A stretch of 64,000 nucleotides of DNA from Crocinitomix sp. (GTDB taxonomy: Bacteria; Bacteroidota; Bacteroidia; Flavobacteriales_D; Crocinitomicaceae): the NCBI GenBank assembly GCA_013138735.1, contig WTCE01000084.1, forward strand, positions 1 through 64,000, written 5' to 3'. The notes below the pieces were generated by a model. It saw only the letters and a program-made list of their open reading frames with translations. It searched no databases and had not been told where the DNA came from. Both the position numbers and the translations under genes were made by a program. Shown here piece after piece: positions 59,309 to 64,000 of this stretch. How positions within the stretch are numbered: the stretch's first letter is position 1; every line of letters begins with the position of its first letter.

Positions 59309-61048
59309 ATGAGAAAAATAGTCCTTACGATTATCAGCCTAGTTCTTATTCAAACTGTAAATGCTAAAACCTTGTATGAACAATTGTGCGAATTCAACTT
59401 CAATTGGGAGAAACACGAAAATGTCGCTCCACTTGGTAGTGCAATCAATTTAGAATCTGACCAAAACTATGTGCAAACTCATTTAACGTATGTTATTCCA
59501 ATTCTAAGGGCGAATCCAACCAAAGAATTTACAGCAGAACAAAAGAAAACACGGCAATATTTGATTAATCTTTTGGAAACGTATCGCGAAGCAGGAAAAT
59601 TTCCCGCGAATTATTACCGAACCGAACGCACACCAATCTTTATTGATGAGGACAATACGCATTGTGCTTTGGGTTATTTATTAGAGCAAACGGGTTTTGA
59701 ACCTATTGCTATTGAAATTGCCGAAGAAGAGAATTATGATTGGGTAAAAGATATTCAGCATGAAGCTATTCCAAACTTACAAGTGTTATCTGGATTTACA
59801 GTTGAAGAACTTAAATTGATTCAGGGTGCTTATGACTTTTATTTGCCCAATGCTTTTTATGCACCTAATAAATATGAAATCCCGCAAAAGCCAGAGGTAA
59901 TTGAAGCTTATTTTGAAGCAGGAAATGGAAGAGGTAGACATGTACTATCAACAGATGAAACTACCAATATTTGGTGTAAAGGTGAAGGAGTGGACGGTGT
60001 TTTACACGGGCGCTGGGAACAACGGCATTCGGCAAAACTGCCATGGATTATTGGCTATTTTTCTAACGGAAAACGGACGGGACAATGGCGCGAATATTAT
60101 CAAGGAACGGATAAGTTGTGCCGTACAGAGAACTGGCGCAACGATAAATTGAATGGTATTCGGAAGCGTTTTGATAGACAAGGTAAGTTGGTTGAAGAAA
60201 TTTTATTTAAAGATGGTGTTGCGGTGACGAAGACAAATTACGATTTAAATCAATCATTACGATTTGTACGAAAGCCTTTAGATTCGACGAGTGTTTATAC
60301 AGAGGTATATACTTTGGAAGGCGCATTATTAGCTGCAGGAAATGAATCCGTGCACAACCCGGGTGGCTTATTGTGGTTTCAAAATATTGAATTAACAGCC
60401 TTAAATACGTTTGCAATTACGAGTCGCGATATTTCAACCACCAATGGTATAAGCGGAAATCAAGAAAGCTTTATTGATCCTAATACGGGTGCAGGGCTAT
60501 ACAATGCACCACCTTTGGTTGAGTATAAAAAAGAGGGAGATTGGGCCTATTACAAAGAATACACTGTCAATTATAAAAATGACACCACTAAAAAACCATT
60601 ATTGGAAGAATTGATGAAAGACTACAAACATTTTTGGAATGAATTTTATTTGGTTGTTCACGAAATTGATGAGCTTGATTTAAAAGATGGTTATGATTCT
60701 GTAAGAATAGCCTATCGCGATAATTATGCGGAAGAATTCTACGGATATGGCAAAGATTTATATTCACATGTTGAGATTCGTTATCATGAATTAAGACGCT
60801 TTCCACTTTATGCGAATTATAATCAGCAAAGAGATTGGTGGAGTGCTCCAAGTCCAACACAACAAGGTTGGGATTTAGGTCGTGAAGCTGAAACGTATAA
60901 AGTTATCAGGAGACTAGGTCAATATAATGCCAATCGGGAACGAATAGGGGTGTGGAAACATTTTGATGCCAGCCATGTCTTATATAAAACAGAAACGTAT
61001 TTATTACCGTGGGCGGATGATAATAAAACATTTGTTACCGCACGCTAA
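59309..61048 (+). CDS. Exported protein with YwqK/MORN-like repeats
   Basis: A 579-residue exported protein. The ATG at 59309 gives a good signal peptide (MRKIVLTIISLVLIQTVNA). An N-terminal helical domain of about 160 residues (LYEQLCEFNFNWEKHENV, YVQTHLTYVIPILR) holds the motif IDEDNTHCALGYLLE. Then come MORN-like short repeats (GRWEQRHSAKLPWIIGYFSNGKRTGQWREY, LNGIRKRFDRQGKLVEEI, GVWKHFDASHVLYKTE) of the YwqK type. The last third is not recognised. It may be periplasmic or surface-associated. It overlaps the convergent GNAT gene by 4 bp. Confidence 0.68.
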   Translation: MRKIVLTIISLVLIQTVNAKTLYEQLCEFNFNWEKHENVAPLGSAINLESDQNYVQTHLTYVIPILRANPTKEFTAEQKKTRQYLINLLETYREAGKFPANYYRTERTPIFIDEDNTHCALGYLLEQTGFEPIAIEIAEEENYDWVKDIQHEAIPNLQVLSGFTVEELKLIQGAYDFYLPNAFYAPNKYEIPQKPEVIEAYFEAGNGRGRHVLSTDETTNIWCKGEGVDGVLHGRWEQRHSAKLPWIIGYFSNGKRTGQWREYYQGTDKLCRTENWRNDKLNGIRKRFDRQGKLVEEILFKDGVAVTKTNYDLNQSLRFVRKPLDSTSVYTEVYTLEGALLAAGNESVHNPGGLLWFQNIELTALNTFAITSRDISTTNGISGNQESFIDPNTGAGLYNAPPLVEYKKEGDWAYYKEYTVNYKNDTTKKPLLEELMKDYKHFWNEFYLVVHEIDELDLKDGYDSVRIAYRDNYAEEFYGYGKDLYSHVEIRYHELRRFPLYANYNQQRDWWSAPSPTQQGWDLGREAETYKVIRRLGQYNANRERIGVWKHFDASHVLYKTETYLLPWADDNKTFVTAR

Positions 61049-61563
61049 GGTTTATCGCGGTAGTATTGTTTGATTAAGAGGCCATCTTCCATGAGTTCTT
61101 TTTCATAAGAGAATCCGACTTTTTCTAATACGCGAATGGATCCAATATTGTCAGGTAAAAGCATAGCAATTATACGATTTAAATGCAAGGTATTAAAACC
61201 ATAATCTAAACAGGCCATTGCTGCTTCGGTAGCAAGGCCTTTGCCCCAATAATCGAACATTAAACGATATCCCAGGTCTACTTCATTGATGTCATCCAAA
61301 AATTTTAATCCGGCAAAACCTATGAATTCACTTCCTTCTTTTAGTTCGATAGCCCACCTTCCATAACCGTATTTGGCATAGTCACCTAATACGTCTTCGG
61401 TTATACGGCGCTCAATTTCTTTTAAGCTTGCAACGCCGCCATCCCCGGTAAACTCACTTACACGCGCGTCTAAATTCATTTCATAAGAAAGAGCAACGTC
61501 GTCTAGGGTAAATGGGCGCAAAATAAGACGTTCCGTTTCTATTGTTACAGCTGTCTTTGGCAT
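61045..61563 (-). CDS. GNAT N-acetyltransferase, RimJ/RimL type
   Basis: A 172-residue acetyltransferase using acetyl-CoA. It starts IETERLILRPFTLDDVA, the RimJ/RimL/ribosomal-protein-type signature, continues GFAGLKFLDDINEVDLGYRLM, and has the acetyl-CoA pyrophosphate loop in YWGKGLATEAAMACLDYGF and the helix after RIIAMLLPDNIGSIRVLEKVGF. The acceptor (ribosomal protein, small molecule or antibiotic) cannot be told. It is the last gene of a minus-strand group, 76 bp from the aldehyde dehydrogenase. Confidence 0.88.
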   Translation of the reverse strand: MPKTAVTIETERLILRPFTLDDVALSYEMNLDARVSEFTGDGGVASLKEIERRITEDVLGDYAKYGYGRWAIELKEGSEFIGFAGLKFLDDINEVDLGYRLMFDYWGKGLATEAAMACLDYGFNTLHLNRIIAMLLPDNIGSIRVLEKVGFSYEKELMEDGLLIKQYYRDKP

Positions 61564-61639
61564 AATAATGGGGTTTTATTGGCTTTGAATTCCGTTTGAA
61601 GGCTCAATAATAGTATTAATTCTTGTAAAATTACAAGCT

Positions 61640-63004
61640 TTATTTCCGTCCTGTCATGAACTTAACCCATTTCAATTTTTTTGCCGACAGTGGCGAATAT
61701 TTCAAGTTTAATTCAAACCAAGTAGGTTTATCAAGGATGCTTTTATAGTGCGAAAAGCTCTTAAATCCGCTTTCGCCATGATAGGCGCCTATGCCACTTT
61801 CGCCAACGCCTCCAAATGGAACGTGGTGATTGGTGATTTGCATGATGGTCTCATTGACACCGCCGCCGCCAAATGATAATTCGCGTAATATTTTTGCGCG
61901 GTCATTTTTATTTTTGGTGAAGACATACAAGGAAAGCGGTTTAGGATAGGACTTAACTTTAGCAATCGCTTCATCTAAATTGTTATAGGTTAGAATTGGC
62001 ATTATTGGCCCAAAAATTTCTTCTTGCATTATAGGATCCTCAAACGTGACGTTATCCAAAACCGTTGGTGAAATAAGACGTTCAGCGACATTAATTTCAC
62101 CGCCCATTATAACCTTTTCCGAATCGATTAATTGCGCAAGGCGTTGCACATTTTGATTATTTATGATTTGTACATAATTGTCGTTTTCGGTTGAATAGTC
62201 GGCTTGCTCAATTTCACTTTTAACCAATGCTATAAACTCACTTTTTATCTTTGGATCGATCAATATATAATCTGGCGAGATACAGGTTTGTCCAGCATTC
62301 AAAAATTTCGCCCAGACTATGCGTTTTGCTGCCATTTTTAAATTACAGCCAGCAGTGATAATTGCAGGGCTTTTCCCGCCCAATTCCAATGTGACAGGAG
62401 TTAAATGTTTTGCGGCCGCTTGGTATATTATTTTACCTACAGGAACGCTACCAGTGAAAAATATTTTATCAAATTTTTCAGCGAGCAAAGCGGTAGTTTC
62501 AGCTACACCTCCTTCAATCACGTGAAAATATTCGGAGTCAAAATTTTCGTTAATGATTTTAGCCAAAGCACGGCTCGTATTTGGTGGCAATTCGCTCGGT
62601 TTTAAAATCACTGTGTTGCCTGCAGCAATTGCAGCTACTGCTGGTGCTAATGATAGCAAGTAGGGATAATTCCACGCGCCAATAACCAGTGTTACACCTA
62701 ATGGCTCCGGAATTACAAATGTTTTTGCAGGGAAATTAAGTAGGTTAGTACGTGCCCGTTTTATCTTCGACCATTTTCCCACTTTTTTAATGGCTTCTGA
62801 AATATCATGATATACAAAAACCAATTCTGAGCTATAGGTATCGAATTCTGATTTTTTAAAATCTTGAAAAATGGCATCCAATAATAGCGCTTCGTTTTGT
62901 TTTAGAATGGTTTGCAATTTTTTCAATTGCTCTTTTCTAAACGCAACGCTTTTGGTGGCATTGGTATTGAAGTATTCTCGTTGCTTATTTATAAGGTCTT
63001 TCAT
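61640..63004 (-). CDS. Aldehyde dehydrogenase family protein (class 3-like)
   Basis: A 454-residue NAD(P)-dependent aldehyde dehydrogenase. LGVTLVIGAWNYPYLL, ILKPSELPPNTSR, FTGSVPVGK (dinucleotide), the general base Glu207 in LELGGKSPAII and the nucleophile Cys241 in NAGQTCISPDY are all present. The length without N-terminal extension and the C-terminal SGIGAYHGESGFKSFSH fit the class 3 group, which oxidises medium-chain or aromatic aldehydes. The C-terminal tail (KYSPLSAKKLKWVKFMTGRK) is basic and hydrophobic and may bind membrane. It overlaps the next VOC gene by 4 bp. Confidence 0.94.
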   Translation of the reverse strand: MKDLINKQREYFNTNATKSVAFRKEQLKKLQTILKQNEALLLDAIFQDFKKSEFDTYSSELVFVYHDISEAIKKVGKWSKIKRARTNLLNFPAKTFVIPEPLGVTLVIGAWNYPYLLSLAPAVAAIAAGNTVILKPSELPPNTSRALAKIINENFDSEYFHVIEGGVAETTALLAEKFDKIFFTGSVPVGKIIYQAAAKHLTPVTLELGGKSPAIITAGCNLKMAAKRIVWAKFLNAGQTCISPDYILIDPKIKSEFIALVKSEIEQADYSTENDNYVQIINNQNVQRLAQLIDSEKVIMGGEINVAERLISPTVLDNVTFEDPIMQEEIFGPIMPILTYNNLDEAIAKVKSYPKPLSLYVFTKNKNDRAKILRELSFGGGGVNETIMQITNHHVPFGGVGESGIGAYHGESGFKSFSHYKSILDKPTWFELNLKYSPLSAKKLKWVKFMTGRK

Positions 63005-63369
63005 TTATTCTTCAATTCAATTTTTCTACCGTCTAGATCCTGGATAACAGCAATTCTGCCGTATTCAGAGATATTTATTGATTTAATAATGATCCAATTT
63101 GTGTTCGATAGTAGCTCCATTATATCTTCAATATTCTCAACCTCAAATCCTAATCTAATTCTTGTTTCATTTGTAGATTCTTCAGCAGTTATCGGATAAA
63201 TTTCAAAAACTTGACCATTGAATTCTGCTGCATAATGATAGGGTCCATTTCCATGTTTGTGGTAGCTGAACTCCATTCCTAATTGCTCATATTGTTGCGC
63301 TAAGTCAGCAGGATTTTTAGAGCGTATTACCAGTAAATTAATCTGCAAGGTTGAGAGTTTAATTATCAA
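63001..63369 (-). CDS. VOC (glyoxalase-fold) protein
   Basis: A 122-residue VOC protein. It starts LQINLLVIRSKNPADLAQQYEQLGMEF, the first module, and ends with RIAVIQDLDGRKIELKNK, where the Glu is a metal ligand in active members. No ATG is near the family N-terminus; TTG at 63369 or 63348 is the likely start, and the former overlaps the upstream gene by 11 bp. It is coupled with the aldehyde dehydrogenase (4-bp overlap), so it may act on the same reactive carbonyl compounds; this is inferred. Confidence 0.78.
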   Translation of the reverse strand: MIIKLSTLQINLLVIRSKNPADLAQQYEQLGMEFSYHKHGNGPYHYAAEFNGQVFEIYPITAEESTNETRIRLGFEVENIEDIMELLSNTNWIIIKSINISEYGRIAVIQDLDGRKIELKNK

Positions 63370-63691
63370 TTTCGATCAGTGTAAAGGTAGGCGGTTTAAA
63401 TTCTTGTTCCAAGCGTGAGATAATTATTTCTTTACGCTCTTGCGCCCATTGCGGAAAAAAGGCCCAATCTTTTTGGATGTAAATCACATGTCGTGGCGCA
63501 TTTTTTGAAAACCATTCGCTCTTCAATTCAATGCTACGCCAGCTTCCTTCAAATAATTCAGAATAACTATGCGCATCTTTGCCGTTGCGGTGAGTTTTCC
63601 AACCTCGTTTCGTTTGTTTTTTGCTCGAGAAAACAGCATTTACTCCAATTACTGCGGCGATAAATGCGATCAATAATAATGCTGTTTCCAT
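63359..63691 (-). CDS. Small single-pass membrane protein of unknown function
   Basis: A 110-residue protein with an N-terminal helix (about 3-18, ALLLIAFIAAVIGVNAVF) followed by a basic soluble part with repeated Trp (GWKTHRNGKDAHSYSELFEGSWRSIELKSEW). No family recognised. Its 3' end overlaps the VOC gene, so the two share a transcript with the aldehyde dehydrogenase. Confidence 0.58.
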   Translation of the reverse strand: METALLLIAFIAAVIGVNAVFSSKKQTKRGWKTHRNGKDAHSYSELFEGSWRSIELKSEWFSKNAPRHVIYIQKDWAFFPQWAQERKEIIISRLEQEFKPPTFTLIEIDN

Positions 63692-63713
63692 CTTGTAAAT
63701 TTGTAGAAAACAA

Positions 63714-64000
63714 CTACTTAGTTTCGCTCAAATAACCAGCAAGACGATCAAAAGCACTTCCCCATCCATTGTAAATGCCCATTTTTTCTTGTTGCAATTT
63801 ATATTCTTCTGTGGCATGAATAACATTGAATGTGAACTCAGTTTGTTCTCCTTTTTCAACTAGGATTATTTCTAATGTAACACCTTCGGTCATTGGTTTA
63901 AAATCGGCTGAGGTTACAATTTTGGTGATTGGTGTAATTTCTGAATAGGTTCCTTCCGAGATAAATTCATTTCCATCTGGCATTGGCATTACATATTTCC
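63714..64000 (-). CDS. SRPBCC (AHSA1-like) protein, N-terminus outside the window
   Basis: The C-terminal part of a START-like SRPBCC/AHSA1 domain. The frame is open to the window edge (KYVMPMPDGNEFISEGTYSEITP), so the visible 95 residues lack the N-terminal half (about 50-60 residues). The visible strand pattern SEITPITKIVTSADF, GVTLEIILVEKGEQTEFTFNVIHA and the C-terminal helix GWGSAFDRLAGYLSET, with the W that closes the cavity, are typical of this family of small ligand-binding proteins. It is 22 bp upstream of the small membrane protein gene. Confidence 0.75.
   Translation of the reverse strand, partial: KYVMPMPDGNEFISEGTYSEITPITKIVTSADFKPMTEGVTLEIILVEKGEQTEFTFNVIHATEEYKLQQEKMGIYNGWGSAFDRLAGYLSETK

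Overview
The window is a continuous stretch of AT-rich chromosome from a Bacteroidota bacterium, most likely a marine or aquatic member of the Flavobacteriales. The evidence is the type IX secretion genes porX (9063) and porG (51209), proteins ending in T9SS-type C-terminal sorting domains, the lpxD-lpxC/fabZ-lpxA-efp operon with the fused LpxC/FabZ typical of the phylum, an exosortase of the Bacteroidota type with a PID-type sorting signal, and TANNTTTG-like -7 boxes before several genes. No tRNA, rRNA, CRISPR array, transposase or phage structural module was seen.

Layout. 0.1-15.3 kb is mostly housekeeping: a VanX-like lipoprotein, an arginine-deiminase-like hydrolase, two alpha/beta hydrolases, EF-P and lipid A genes, an HD phosphohydrolase, PorX, TsaE, alanine dehydrogenase, a tandem pair of lipoproteins and serine hydroxymethyltransferase. 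15.5-19.9 kb is a minus-strand sorting operon: a 1031-residue T9SS surface protein, an 83-residue PID-type substrate that is almost nothing but signals, an exosortase and its membrane companion. Facing it across a 474-bp divergent region with two related palindromes is a Wzc-like chain-length regulator and tyrosine kinase, followed by three exported proteins, two of which combine YadA-like head repeats with an S74 (endosialidase-type) chaperone domain.

27.6-47.8 kb is a surface polysaccharide locus. It holds five glycosyltransferases, five SDR epimerases/dehydratases (one LegB-like), a sugar nucleotidyltransferase, a DegT aminotransferase, three left-handed beta-helix acyltransferases (one LpxD-like) and an ABC exporter. 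The exporter ATPase (31775) and permease (35941) are separated by a VOC gene and an ELWxxDGT-repeat T9SS protein. 47.8-51.2 kb is a small accessory pocket bordered by a dispersed repeat: a signal-peptidase homologue lacking its serine, a SUKH-like protein, a lipoprotein and a DUF695-RraB-like protein.

51.2-64 kb returns to ordinary genes (PorG, a nitronate monooxygenase-like enzyme, an M16 peptidase pair, an aldehyde dehydrogenase and others) with a run of unrecognised small genes at 55.7-59 kb, one of which may be interrupted by an in-frame stop.

The unifying theme is the cell surface: lipid A synthesis, T9SS control and secretion, exosortase sorting, polysaccharide synthesis and export, and fibre-like exported proteins lie within about 50 kb. 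All functions are inferred from sequence motifs read by eye; no database search was possible.
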